Positions 10,697 through 23,089 of a stretch of 64,000 bases of DNA are shown here, one piece after another. Made by a program: the position numbers and the translations under genes. The notes under the pieces were generated by a model. It worked only from the letters and a program-made list of their open reading frames with translations. It was not told the origin of the DNA and did no database searches. Location of the stretch: assembly GCA_001662425.1 (NCBI GenBank), contig BDDC01000007.1, positions 86,608 to 150,607 of the forward strand, given 5' to 3'. Source of the stretch: Chlamydomonas sphaeroides. Taxonomy: Eukaryota; Chlorophyta; Chlorophyceae; Chlamydomonadales; Chlamydomonadaceae. The first letter of the stretch is position 1. Each line of letters starts with the position of its first letter.

Positions 10697-12818
10697 GCCG
10701 CTTGCTCGCTCTCCGTGCGCATCTTGGGCAGCAGGGCGTGCCAGTGAGGTCGGTGTGCGGGTGTGCGCAGCTAAGCGACTATTGAACTAGCTAGCACGAA
10801 GGGTGCTCTAAGTAAGCTTTGCGGGCGCTGCGCCGTCGCGTGTGCTTGTCTAGGCCCTGCGTTCATGTATGTACGGTGCGGCGGTGAAGCTGGCTCGGCT
10901 GACGCCGGACGTGTGAGTGGTTATGTCCTTACTTGCTTGTTGTTGCCGGCGGCAGTGCTAGCGAGCTTGCAGATTGCTACGCTGCGCTCGCGCTGCCATG
11001 GAGGAGGCCGACGCCGGGCGGCTCTCGGTCACATCCGCCTGCATCCGCCTGCATCCGCGTGCATCAGAAACCAACTGCTGGCACAGGAGTGGTGCGGGCC
11101 TGCATGCCAGTTGCCGAGCGTGTGCACTGCAGCTTGCGTGCTAGCTGACTAATGCGGCATGCTCGCCAGTTTGTTGCGTGCCAGCTCTTTCCGCTATTGG
11201 GGCCGCAGCATTAGCTGGCGTGCAATGCGTCTTCCTTGTGCTGTGGCAAGTCAGCAAGCTGCTGTATGTCGGCCCGTGGTAGGGGCCGGACATGGCCGGA
11301 CGGCGCCTGCCTGACTGCCGGGGCACCAGTCGGCAAGTAAGCCAGACGCAGCGCACTTGATTTCGTTGTGACGAGGCCGGCCTTGCTTGCATTGTTCATG
11401 GTGGGGGGAAAGGATGGTGGGCGTGGATGGGAGGGTGAGTAGTACGATGATCCAAGCAGTGTCTGGTCTTGTGTGCGCACATTGCAGCTGCGCACGTGTT
11501 GCTATCGGGACATTGCGTGGCCGGACGCTCCGTGTGCGGGGATGGAGGGAGGGAGGGAGGGGGTACTGTGTCCCAGGTGTGGGAGGCAGGGAGTCATGCA
11601 AACTAGTTTGCTGCCTTTGATTGGTGTGCTCGGGCCCACGCAGTGCGCTAGGCGGCTGGATCCTAGCCGTGTGCGATGCGCCGTCGCACCGCGCAGCCCC
11701 GCGAGCGAGACAGGCACCCCGGCTTGCTGCCTGCCTGCCAATGCATGCCTCACGCTAACTATCTGAGTGGCGGACGCATGGGGTGTGTTTGAGGTTATGA
11801 GCGAGGGGACAGGAGGGCCGGCCGGGTGTTGCCACGGCCAGCTGGCATGCGCTGCGCTGGCTGGCGGTGCGAAGGCCTGTGTGGTGTGGAATGGAGGGAG
11901 GGAGGTGGCAGGCGACAGGAGGGGCCGGGCTGGGGTGTTGCTTGCTGGTTGCGGGCCGCGGCGTGCGGGCGTGTTGCATGTTGTGCCCCCCCCCACTTCA
12001 TGTCCGTCGTCGTGTCAGTTCGCTCTCTTCTCGCCGTGATATCCCGCCATCGCGGCGCCATCGCGGCTGCTGCCTGGCCCACGCGTACGGCTGCTGCTGC
12101 AGGCGGCGCTTGGCTTTTCCTTGTGCCTGCGGGTGGCCTCGCGCCCGCTTCATTCTACGAATGCCCCTGAGCGCGGCGGGCGGGGGGCATTTGCCCCCGC
12201 CCCTGTGGGCATACGTCCGTGCGCGGGCGCTCACTGTGTAGACGCGGTTGCCTGCCTCCTGCCGGGGCGCGCACGCCGCCGGCCCTGCTGCTTGCGCTGT
12301 TAGACGGATCGCGCACTCTGGCGCGCTAGCTATACCACCGAAGCAACCAACCAAAGCAAGGCATGCATGGGTGCCCTGTACGCGCGGGCGAGGCGAACGA
12401 GCGCCACGGCGCGCTCCCGCTCTGCATTTTAATTGTTGGGCGCCCTCGCTAGCTACGTTTTGATGTCCATTCGGGCCAGCAGGGACGCGGCCAGGCTTCA
12501 TGACGCCCCGGGGTGTACGTGTGACGCGTGGCGCGGCCCGGACCGTGGCGCGCACTGGCCTGCGGCGATGGAGCGTCGCGGCGTACTTGGGCTCGCTCGT
12601 TCCTTGAACCTGCTGATGACCGTATGCTTGAGTTGGACGGGCGCGCCTGCGCATACCAGTTGCACGTGAGCGAATGGGCGGGGGATGGGGAGGGGAGTTC
12701 GGTGATGGTGTACGGGCGAGAGGCATGCGTGACGCATGGCTGCTTGTGGCTGTATGTTGGACTGCATGGATGTGGGACCGGCGATGGCTGGCAGGTCGCT
12801 TTGCATGCTGGTCCACCC

Positions 12819-12886
<68 letters not shown>

Positions 12887-12895
12887 GGCGTGCGG

Positions 12896-12954
<59 letters not shown>

Positions 12955-14507
12955 TGAGTGCAGAGCTAAGCGGCGGGGGCCTTGAGGTCGCCCGGCGGGG
13001 TGCGGCGAGCGCCGGCGGCGCCGGGGCTGGCTCGGGGTGGTAAGCAGGCACCGCAGGCGGGTTGGTGGCTACGAGAGGCGCACCCCCCGGGCGACCGGGG
13101 ATGGCGGCGGGTCCGTCACGGACGGCGCTTTGCATGCGCCTTCAATCACGTACGTACGCCTCAAACCGCCTCCAACGCATGTAAGAATGCGCCGCCGTGC
13201 GTGATCTGTTCGCAGTGAGCAGCCTTGCTTGATGTGGGGGCACACATACACGTGTGTGGGGTTCCGTCTTCACCTACCACTTGAATATACACGATCGGCC
13301 TGACGCCGGTGGAGACGCGTGGCTGGGGTCAACCCCACTGCCCCACTAAGTGCTTATGTAGGCCGGCTTGGTGTGAGCGAGCGCGCGCAGCGAGCGGTTA
13401 CGTAGCTAGGGGGTACAGGTCCGGTCCAGATTCGGTTGGGAACTGGGGGACGGGGGACTGTGGCTCCTTCCCTCCACTGTCCTCGCGCAGCCCCCCGGGG
13501 GCTGTGGCGGGGGCGGCTTCGCTAGCTTGATTGGCGGGCATGCGCACAGGCCGACGGCACCTCGGAAGTGTAAATGTATCAGCGCAGCTGCCGATGTGCA
13601 GCCCATCGATCCCGCCACTCACGTCAACTCCAGTCGGCTGCGCGCGCGTCGCCCGGCGGCAGCGCTTTCAGCCACAGCGGCCCAGCTTGACGACGCACTT
13701 AAACAGAACGCCGCACTACACCGGCCGGGCAGCAGGCGGCAGACAGGTGGCCATGTCAGCAACCAACCACACCCAACAAAGCGACGCTGTCGCTCTAGGC
13801 CCTAGCTAACACCGTCGATCCATCCAGGTCGCTGCGAGCCGTATGCACCGCGACTGCGCCGCCGCCGACTGCCCATCCCGTCCTGTCAAGCATATGCACA
13901 CCCGCAGTGCTAGCACACTGGCGGCAGGACACGCCTACTGTAGTCGCCCTCGTTAACACCGGCCCTGCAGCCGCGGCGGCTACTTGCTTACGCACCAGCC
14001 ACATGAACAGCGGCCTAAACCCTAAAACTCTGGAACCCACGTCTTCTGCAACGCACCCCCCGGGGCCGCTATCCCGCCGGCGGGCCTGCCTCCGCAGCAC
14101 CACCGCAACGTATCAGCGAGGTCGGGGCAGCCCCTCGGCCGCAGCTAATGTACAAACGGCAGGGCAAGCTAGGACCGTCGCGGGCAGGAGAATGGTAGAT
14201 ATAGTACACACGACGACGACAGCGCCGCGATTCACCACACGGACACGAGCAACAGCGACACCTGCCATACCTGCTAAACACGCAAAATGCACACAAGCAC
14301 TCGCACATACTGGGAAGCTGGGCGGGCCCGGCCCGCAGGCCGCCGCCGCAATGCACGACTGCCGGCACGACTGCCTGGCAGCACGCGGCAGCTTGCGCGA
14401 CATGAGGCCCGAGCGCCACGTCCCGACCCCACGGCCCGAGCCCCACGCGAGCCCGTGCGCATGCGCGCCGCACCGCCCCATGAGCCGCCGCATCAGCCGC
14501 CGCCGCA
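10697..14507. other. Gene-free stretch between convergent cyclase and HGD genes
   Basis: This 3.8-kb stretch has no open frame with family motifs or usable splice structure. It must hold the 3' UTRs of the cyclase (+) and HGD (-). The first plus-strand TGTAA after the cyclase stop is near 13180, which would imply a very long 3' UTR or a separate non-coding transcript. The only ordered structure seen is the TGCG microsatellite at 12819-12956. The long Cys/Val/Arg open frames there are translations of that repeat. Confidence 0.6.
12819..12956 (+). repeat. (TGCG)n tetranucleotide microsatellite, about 138 bp
   Basis: Near-perfect TGCG units are interrupted only by two TGCGGGCG variants near 12886-12896. 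The repeat is open in all frames and produces artefactual CVRA-type open frames. Confidence 0.95.
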
Positions 14508-17500
14508 TCAGCTGCTCGCCACAGTGGCCGCCGGCGATGCCGGCTCCGACACGCGCGCCCCGCCGTTTGGGAGCGGACCGGCGGCTGCCGCCGCGGCCTT
14601 GCCGCCGCCCTCCTTTGCCAGCCGCGCCGCCGCCACCGCCGCCGCGGCCTTGTCGCGTGCGGCCCTGTCCCGCGATGCGCGCAGCGCCGCCGGCACCGCC
14701 GAGGGGTCGAAGTGGCTTTTGAGCCCCACCCAGCACTGCGGGGCCGTCAGGGCGGGGGCGGCGAGTGCAGGCGGGCGGGCGGATCAGCAAGGGCGCGTGC
14801 GGCTGGGCTGTTGCAGGTGGCTACATCACCCTGCTTGCCATTGGAAGCCGCCGCAGTCCCACGACATCCCTGCAGGCTTTGCCAACAGTTACGCTGGCGC
14901 TGCTTCGGGCTGACAGCGAGCTGTGGAGGAAGCACTGCACGCCTCACACGCCTGGCCAACGCAGGCCGCGCATCGCCGTGTTTTCCCAGGTCCACAGATA
15001 CGCCACATGACGGACTCGTGTCCCACTCGGCTGCTGCAACCGGGCATCCGGTCCGCACCTTGTAGTAGTCTCGGTCCACGTTGGGGCAGCCCAGCGCGGC
15101 GGGCGTCACTCGCGGCACCGCGCTGGTCTCAAACATGAAGGCCAGCGTCTGCGGGGCGTGAGGGCGCGCGGGGCCGGGCACGAGGGCGGAGGAGGGGACC
15201 CGGGCGGGCAGTCAGCACACCCGGGATCAGGGGCGCACTGGCGAGCGGGAATCACACACGACAGCACGGCTACGGGAGGGGGCCGCATTGGAGCGGCGGT
15301 CGGGCACTTCCCCAGTCAGGGGCGCGCGGCGGGCACCTGTCGTTGCTGGCACCAAGGCTGCGGCGCCGCAGCCGCGGCCGCGGAGGGCGCTCCCCACCCG
15401 GGGCCCTGAGCCCGTCTGCAGCCTACCGAGCCCTCCGCTCCCCTCCCCGCCCCCACCCCCATGTCTTGCGCTTCGCGCCCAGGGCGCCTCCCCAGCCCTG
15501 CCCCCAGCCCCGGCCGCAAGTGCGTCGGCAGGTCCTGCGGCCGCACCCTGTCCCACTGTCGCCACTATCACTGCCGCCCGCCCCGGGCCCTGCCCCCCCA
15601 AGCCCTGGCCCCCCAAGCCCTGCCCCACCGTCGCCACTATCGCACAGGCGTGCCCTTTCCAGCCCCTTCCCCCCCACCTCGTGCCCCAGGTGCGTGGGCC
15701 CCTCCTCCGGCGCCTCCTCGCCGCCCGCCTCGCCGCCCGCGCCCGCCGCCCGCTCGTAGGTGGCTGTGTCGGGGCCGTGCGGCGTCATGCAGCTGTGCAG
15801 CGAGGCGCCCCCGGGCAGGAAGCCGCCGTCGCGCTTGGCCTCGTACTGGCCGCGGATCAGGCCCATGAACTGGGCGGCGGGAGAGGGGAGGGGAGGGAGG
15901 GAAGGGGAAGAGCGTGTGTTCATAATCATCAACATATACCCGACACGCGACGCCCTGGGGGATTGGCTTGTTAGCCTGCGACAGGGCAGGCAGGGATGCG
16001 GCCGAGAGCGGTGCACCAGTGCGGGAGCGAAGCCCAAACGCCGCNNNNNNNNNNCCAACCCGCATACGGATACGTGAAGACGTCGGTAGATGTTGTCGGT
16101 GTAGAAGGCAGGCCGCAGCACCCGCCGACGCGCGCGCACGCTCTAGGCTAACGAATGATCGCGCAACGCAATGCGGCCCCAGAACAGCACGCCCCGTTCG
16201 CGACGCGACGCAGACATACCTATGCAAGGACGCAGCAGCACCGGCAGGGGCAGGGCAGGCAGCTCAAGCGCCAGTAAGGGCAAGGAGAAAGTGCCAGGAC
16301 AAGGAGTAAGCAGGGCACACGCTATGGGTGAGCGAGCGCGGGGACGGGCGGCGTGTGTGTTTGGGACATGGCATGGCAATCATGCGCGGAAATGGAGTGT
16401 GAGTGAAACCTCCCTTCAACCCCCGGCCCTCCCCTGCCCCCCGCACCTCGCTGGCGGTGTTGCGGTGGTAGTAGGGCGGCCTGAAGGTGTGCTCCGCCAC
16501 CAGCCAGCGGGGCGGGAACACCACGAAGTCGGCGGTGGGGGGGCCGCCTGGCGTGGGAGGGGGCGGGCGGGGGCGGCAGCAGGAGAGGGCAGGCGGGCGG
16601 TTGGGCACTGGGCGGCGCGGCGAGGGCGCAGGTGGCGCAGGTGGCGCAGCGCGCTACAGCCAAGTCGGAGCAGGCGGGCAGTCAGGCAGGCGGGCACCGG
16701 GCAGGGCGCGGCTCGCCTGGCACCAGCGAGGGAACGGTGAGGACGGTGAAGATGGAGGGGTCTGCGGCGGGGAAGGCAGGGGGCCGGGGCCAGGGCGGGA
16801 GGCACACGTTTAGGCCGGGGGACCAGGGACGGCACGAGCAGCGGCCGTGGCGCTGTCGCATGGGGCTGCCGGTGGCGTGGCGGCGGCGGCTCACCTTTTG
16901 CCCCACTCGTCCCAGGGCTCGGACGTACTCGGGGTTTGGAGCCCCGCCCCCCGGCCCGCTCACCCGGGTGGTCAAACGCAACCGCATTCATGGGGCAGAA
17001 CCTAGCCAGGTCGTACTTGTACGGCACCTGTACGACAAGGATGGGAGGCGGCGGTGCGGCGCGTATGAGTTACAGTCAGGCGGGCAAGAAGGGTTGGTCG
17101 ACTGGGGTTTGGCAGCACGGCAGCAGCGGCGCAAGTGATGCGGCAGATGGTGGTGGGAGTATGAGACGGCAGTGACGCAGCACTCCCCTGTCGGCCCCAG
17201 CGTGGCGGGCGCCGCCGCTGCCCGGTTGCTGCGCCGCGCGCCCAGCGAGCGCGACACGAACCCTGACCTCCCAACCCCCCCTGCCCCCGCCCCCGAGCAC
17301 GCACGTAGTTGCCGTGCCACGCCACGACGTTGAAGGGCGAGAAGGCCTGGCTGGCCACGAACAGCTGCCCCTCCAGCTTGTGGTGCACGCACCAGGTGAC
17401 GCCCTCGTCCTCCTCGTACCTGGGGGGGGCGGGTGCGCCGGTTGCGTGCGGTGGGCTTTGCGAGGCACGGTGCGGCACTGGCAGGAGGGTGGCTGGGTAG

Positions 17501-19781
17501 GGGCGGCCACGAGGGGCTGGGCAGCTTTGGCACGGGCGGTGTGCCGGAGGCTGGCGGGCGGCATGCCGGTCCCCAAGGAGGCCCTTAAGGAGTCGCCCGG
17601 GGCCCCTCAGGGCTTCCCTGCCCTCCTCGCTCCGCACCAGGCCACGGGGTGCAGGAAGTCGCGCGGGTTGGCCAGGCCGTTGGAGCCTGTGCCCAGGGAA
17701 GGACGGTGTGGGGATTGCGACAAAGGGTTGCGACACAGGGGTTGCGACAGGGTCGGGCACGCACACGCGGCCTGCGAATGCGTTGCTGTATGTGGCGGCC
17801 CCATGCCTTGCAAGCTGACGGGTACTCAAGTAGCAGCAGTTGGGAGCGTGGACTAAGACGCTCAATGGCGAGGCACCCACCTATGGGCCCCAGGTCGGGC
17901 AGCGCAAAGTGGCCAGCGAAGGTCTGGCGGCGGAGGGGCGGGGCGGGGGTGGGACACGGCGTGTGGAGGAAACGCAACCACGTTCGCCCGCGTCGCATCC
18001 CTCCGCGGCCCCTGCCCCGCCTCACCTCCAGCACGTATCCCCGCGCCGCCTCCCCGTGCAGCGCCACCGAGAATCGCACGCCCCGCGGCACCACCGCGAT
18101 CTCGCCCGGGGCCACATCCAGCAGCCCGAACTCCGTCTTGAGCCGCAGAGCGCCTGCGGGAGGTGGGCGGGTGCGGGGGAGTGGTGCATCAGAGCGAGGT
18201 GGGCCCCATGTGCCCGATGAGGTGGCAGCACGCTGCCCTGCGCCGCCCAAGGTAGCTTCCCCTACGAGCTGCCCACCCGGGCTGTCCCTGGCCCTCTCCC
18301 TCCCCCTGGCCCCGCCCCTCTTTCCCCCTCCCCAGCCGCCTGCCCACCCAGCCACTCAGGCAGCTGCGGCACGAACCGCTGGGCCTGCCCCGCCCAACGT
18401 CGCACCGTGCGGTGCCGTGCCAGCTCCCCCAACCCCACCCCACCCCACCCCCCTCTCCGCCTCGCCCTCCTCCTCCTCCGCGCCCCTCACCCAGCTGTGG
18501 CACGATGAGGAAGTCGCCGTCTGCGTTGGCCATGGCGCTGTGGTCCATGGAGCGGTTGGCCGCGTAGATGTGGACGGCGTAGCCCTCCTTGGTGGCTGGC
18601 CTGGGGGATTGCGGAGCATAGGGTGTTCAACTTTATGGGGTCGAAATAGAGGGTGTGTGAGGGGGCAGGGAGACACAGGGGAGGGGCCGCATCCACAGGC
18701 AGGGCTGGGCCAAGGCGAGGACCAGGTCGGGGACTGGCCGGGCTTCACAGGCCTGCAAAGGGGGAGGAACAGCTGTCAAGGCCCGCAGCGCGACCATGCC
18801 CTTTCCGCCCCTTCGGTGGGTCTTGTCACTCCACCACGCGACGACCGGCCCCCTGCCCCCTGCAGCCCTGCGCCCCCCCTTCCCCTCCCTCTCCTCCCTT
18901 CGCCAACCGCACCTGCCGCAGCCGCACACGCTGAGCAGCCCCCGCACCCAGTCCACCGGCTCCGTGGGCAGCGGGAAGGGCCGCCAGCGCAGCTGGTTGG
19001 GCGTCACCGTGCCTGAGGTGGGGGCCAAGGGCGGAGGGCATGGCGAAGAAGGGCGGTGGCGAGGGGCTCGTAAGGTGGCATTCCGTTGACGCGGACACCG
19101 CGCGGCGAGGGGGCTTGGGCCGTCTTGGGGTGGGGACAGCGCCGCAGCAGGTGGGGCGGGGCGAGTGCATTCCAGGTACCGTGTGTTTGGTGAGTGTGCC
19201 ACAGTCACATGCAGATGTGACGAGCCTTTGATGCCATTCATCAATTACCGCAAGCGCCTGCCTCACCTGTGGTGAAGTCGGCTGTGAGGCTCTCGTTGGG
19301 GAAGGAGCTGGGGTGGAAGGGCTCGTGCGTGACGGCCGGCCGGATGCGGTAGAGCCAGGAGCGGCGATTGGTCACGCGCGGCGCCGTGAAGTGCGTGCCG
19401 CTCAGCTGCTCGGCTGTGAGGGCGGCGACGACGGGAGGTGTAGCGGCGACGCGTTGGGCGCTGACCGTGCAGGGCCGACGGCAGGCGCCCGGAAGGGCCT
19501 TGTGCGGGCATGTTGCGGTGCCATGACAAGGCGCAAGGGCCCGGCCGGGCTGGGCTGGCCCTCGGCTTGGCCTCCTAGGCGTTGACCCATGCGCGGGCGC
19601 GTTTCGCAGACGGTGGCAACCTCGTGGTGCTGGAGCCCGTACAAGAGAGGCATGGGGCTAGCTCACCGTAGAGCCCGTAAGGGCATGTCCGCGGCGAGTT
19701 CTGCACGGGCGGCAGCGCGCCCGGAAGCGCCTCGGAGGCGAACTCGTTGCCGAAACCCGATTGGTATTGCAGTGGATCCAT
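14508..19781 (-). CDS. HGD: Homogentisate 1,2-dioxygenase
   Basis: Tyrosine/phenylalanine catabolism: Fe(II) enzyme opening the homogentisate ring to maleylacetoacetate. Fourteen exons from the start at 19781: 19667-19781, 19267-19413, 18913-19012, 18491-18600, 18026-18153, 17881-17923, 17638-17686, 17305-17419, 16964-17027, 16717-16761, 16447-16547, 15678-15869, 15059-15148, 14508-14735. They give 508 aa in one frame. Hallmarks in order are YQSGFGNEFASEALPGALP, SMDHSAMANADGDFLIVPQ, PRGVRFSV, LPDLGPIG, WHGNY and DPSIFTVLT. Iron ligands are His and Glu in YYHRNTASE (about H333, E339) and His in MTPHGPD (about H370), matching the spacing of animal HGD. Intron 10 uses a GC donor at 16716. The C-terminus carries an extra Ala/Gly-rich tail of about 60 residues after the conserved CWVGLKSHFDP. 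The open frame extends 79 codons upstream (to 20018), so a targeting leader is possible. Usual family length is about 440-475. Confidence 0.95.
16045..16054. other. Assembly gap (10 N) in HGD intron 11
   Basis: Ten N bases lie between exons 11 and 12 of HGD and do not affect coding sequence. Confidence 0.95.
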
Positions 19782-20188
19782 GTTGATGGGTTCACCGCGG
19801 CGCCGGAGGCTGAAGCCGCGCGGGTGGGGGCCCGGGCGACAACCCGTGCGGGCGCGGTGGGACGGGCTCAACGCCCGCGGAACAAATTCTTGGGCGCTGG
19901 CTCGCTCGTCGCCCGAAGCGACGGTGAGCGTGATAACGTCAGCCGCTAAGCCGCGTTGTGTGGTTTGTTGAGAACGCAGAGCGGGAAAGCGTCGAGACGA
20001 TGCAGCCCTAGCTGTCAACGTGCAAGCCAGAGGTTGCGAGGTCGCGAACTACTTGTTACGTATCGTGTGTATTGTGGCAACAATTGCTACTCCGCAGCGA
20101 CACCGGAGCGTCGCATGGGCAGTGACGATAATCCGCGTCGGCCCTTCGGTCCACGCAAGCAGTTACAAATTTCACGCAAACGAGCAGC
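19782..20188. promoter_or_regulatory. Head-to-head region between HGD (-) and DnaJ-type zinc-finger gene (+)
   Basis: 407 bases separate the two start codons, a layout consistent with a shared bidirectional promoter. The half next to HGD is also open in the HGD frame as far as 20018. Part of it may therefore be coding leader rather than 5' UTR. No clear TATA element is seen. Confidence 0.4.
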
Positions 20189-21200
20189 ATGAAGTCACTC
20201 GCCCTATCGCATGGTCCGCAGCTGCCTCGGCGGCAACCAACGCACAGCAAGCAAGGTTGCCGGAGAAGTCTAGGCGCTTGCCATCAAACAGCGCTGCGGA
20301 CACGTGCGCTACCCGCCCTTGCTGAGGTGAGGCCTGCGAAGCCTGGGCGGAGCGCCAGGCGTAGCAGCTGTCGGCGCATTGCAGGCGCCCAAACGGGCTC
20401 GCGATCGTTCAGCTACCGGCGGTTGCTTGTCTGGCTCGAGTCCATCACAGCGGAACTCCGGGTCTGGGGTGGCACACAGCCTTACCACACCCCTTGGCCC
20501 CACCGTGCACCGCCCTCCGCGGCGCGCCCTCCCCGCCCCATAGGCTGGCGTCGAGCCTCCCGTGCTCCTAGCCGCCTGTGCGCTCACGCTGGTGGCCAGC
20601 GTGGCCGCCAAACTCGCGAGCGAGACCGCCAGAGAGGAGCCTGTGCAGACGAGCCCTGGCAAGCCGGGCTGGTCCCGGCGCGAGCAGGCGCTGCGCGACG
20701 GCAAGCCGCTGTGCAGCACCTGCTCCGGCTCCGGCCGGCTCGCCTGCCCCATGTGCGACGGCATGGGCCGAGTGAACCGCCGCGACGTGCTAGTCCTGCC
20801 CAAGGTGGGGCCCGGGGCGCAGCAGCCTGCTGCTCCCTGCGTAGCTAATGCGCGCGGACTAAGGCAAGCGCCAGGACGCCGAAAAGGCAAGGGCAGGGAC
20901 GGAGCGCCGGCTTGGTCTCACTTTGCCAATTGCAGCCGGCGGGATGAGGCGGGGCCTCGCCGCCTTGGCTGACCCCAGCCTGACCGCGTGGCTGGCCTGC
21001 CCGCCCCGCAGCAGCGGTCAGCGGCTGCGGCAGCAGCTAGCCGCCCTGCCTGACTGCCGTCCGCTCTCGCTCCCGGCCGTTGCCCTGTGCAGGGCGTGTT
21101 CCCCAGCACCTGCATGGGCTGCAAGGGCAGCGGCCTGGCGCCCTGCGCGCGGTGCCTGGGAGCCGGCTGGCGGCCGCCGCCCATTGGCTTTCGGGTGTGA
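20189..21200 (+). CDS. Small DnaJ-type (CxxCxGxG) zinc-finger protein, probably plastid membrane-anchored
   Basis: Three exons, all phase 0: 20189-20326, 20544-20804, 21093-21200 (168 aa). Exon 1 encodes an Arg/Ser/His-rich, acid-poor leader (MKSLALSHGPQLPRRQ...) like a plastid transit peptide. Exon 2 begins with one hydrophobic segment (PPVLLAACALTLVASVAAKL, about residues 51-70) and then two CxxCxGxG modules (CSTCSGSG, CPMCDGMG). Exon 3 carries two more (CMGCKGSG, CARCLGAG) and stops. No J-domain is present. Four such modules form the cysteine-rich zinc domain of DnaJ. Stand-alone versions with a transit peptide and one TM helix are typical of the thylakoid LQY1/PSA2-like group, which act in photosystem assembly or repair and thiol exchange. 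The match to a named member is inference. It shares an upstream region with HGD. Confidence 0.7.
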
Positions 21201-22500
21201 GCGGCGCCATGCGCCGCGGGGCCCCGCATGTGGCACTGGGCGGTGGATGTGGCGCGCAAGGAGCTGCAGGCGGCACGGACGTCGCTGTGGCGCCGCGGCT
21301 CGTATCCTCGCGGCACCACCGCGGAGGGAGGGGCTGCCGTGCTGCGCGAGCGACCCACCTCACGCCGTCGGACTCATGGCAGCACGCGGTGGCCTGTCTG
21401 GCTGGACCGCCCGCCTTGGCTGCGGCTAGCTTGAATGCTGCCATTGCGCGCGGGCGGACTGCCGGGCGCCGCTCCCTCCGCAGGCCGCGTGGCGGCGGAC
21501 GCTCGGCTGCCTGTGCCGCTGCAGCTCGCGAGGTGGGTGGGCTGATATGGCTGCTGGCGGGCGGGCGGGCGGGCGGGGTGTCCGGCCCGGGGTGCATGGC
21601 TAACGGTGGCTACCCAACCTGTCCGCGCCGCAGGCTGAGTCTGGGAACTGGGCGTGGTGCCGCTGCGCTTGCCTCGCTGCGCCGGTGGCTCCCGCAGCTT
21701 GCAAGCTCAACGACGCCAACCGTTCGCTGCGTGCCGGGTGGTCACTCGTGGTGCGGCAGGCCTGCATAGGCATGGGTGGGTCATGCGCGCAGCGGTAGAT
21801 TGCGCGCCGCCGGCGGCGGCTGCCCGGCGTACTGCCGCCCGGGTTAGGGGGCGCGCCGCAAGGGCGTGTGGCTGCAGCGAGGGTGCATGTGTGTGACGAG
21901 GACGTGGCGTGGCCAGGTGGCGCATGACTGGGCAAGACTTGCGTTTGGTGGCGGTGCCGCTGGGCACACGGGGTCGCAGCAGCCGCAGCAGCGAGCAGCG
22001 CTCGCGGGCTGGCCCTGGCCGCGCAGCTCGCTGGCCCGCCTGGGCGTCAGGGGTGAGGCTGCCTCGTGCGACGCCGTGGATGGCCCTGCATGCCCGGGCG
22101 AAGGCAGTACCGAGCGGAGGTGCCTGCCCGGCTGCCTGGCAGCGCGGCAAAGCACGGCCCTTTGGACGCCCGCCGCGCCCGCGTGGCGGCGGTAGCGGCG
22201 GTGCGGCAGTCGTCGCTTGAGCTTTGGCCACTGGGCCGGCGGCGGGGCTCTTGCTGGCAGCGTTGGCGGTGGCGCAAGGGCGTGGCCGGGTATTTTGCGG
22301 CGGAAGCGCAATGGTGCTGAGGGCTGAGTTGCCGGAGAAGGCGGCCTTCGCCTGCTGGCTGAGCGGCTGGCTGGTTGGCGGCTGTGCTAACGTGGCCAGG
22401 GGACGGGGTGCCAGCCATCCCCCCTGTCCGGGTGCTGAGGTGAAGGGTCTTGCGGCACCGCTTTAGCGGACCCCATGGTGGAGCCCGGCCTGCAGCACTA
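21201..22500. other. 3' flank of the DnaJ-type gene; no gene recognised
   Basis: GC-rich sequence with many short overlapping open frames but no motif, splice pattern or hydrophobic profile worth calling. A plus-strand TGTAA motif is at 22584-22588, beyond a GC-poorer patch starting near 22540. If used, it would give a 1.4-kb 3' UTR. Confidence 0.5.
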
Positions 22501-23089
22501 GACCCGCTGCTAGTGGACTGGTGGTATGGGCAGAGGCAACGTAGGGTTATGATAAACTAGAACGAAGTCAAAGTAGGAATATCTGTAACCTGCGAAAACG
22601 TGAATTCATCGATATCTCCTGCGTAGTCTGGGACGAAAGGTGACGGCAGGCAGGTCACAAGGCCCAGGGTTGTTCGGCCGCCGCCACCGTGCGTAGATGT
22701 CAGGCGCCTGGGGCCTGCGTGTGCATGCTAGGCGGCACTAAACGACTCCGGGTCCCATGGGACGCTTGTCACAGCCGCCGGGGTGTGCTGCAGTGGCCGA
22801 CCCCGTGCGGACCCAACAACCAATTACCGCGATGCTCCGCCGCCTGGACCCCATCCACCGTTCAACTGCAGCTGTGTCCCACTCTGCTCGCACCATACGG
22901 CTGAGCGCGCAGCGCCTGTATCCCTGTAACGGCTGAATGCAGGAGGAACTGAATGCTGGTCGTTGTGGGGCATGAAATGAAGGGGAACCGGCGTCGCTTG
23001 GCCCAAGCAGCTGGTCTGTGACGTGTCCCTGCGCCGTGCCCCGGCCTGCTGCTCTGCCATTATTGGTGGACACCACCAAGGTATGCGTC

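Noticed and set aside
12528..13043. Cys/Val/Arg/Ala-rich open frames on both strands
   Set aside because: They are translations of the TGCG microsatellite, which has no stop in any frame.
13500..14500. Possible extra gene between the microsatellite and HGD
   Set aside because: Short frames on both strands have no motif or acceptor/donor pairs that extend them. The HGD stop and 3' UTR account for the right end.
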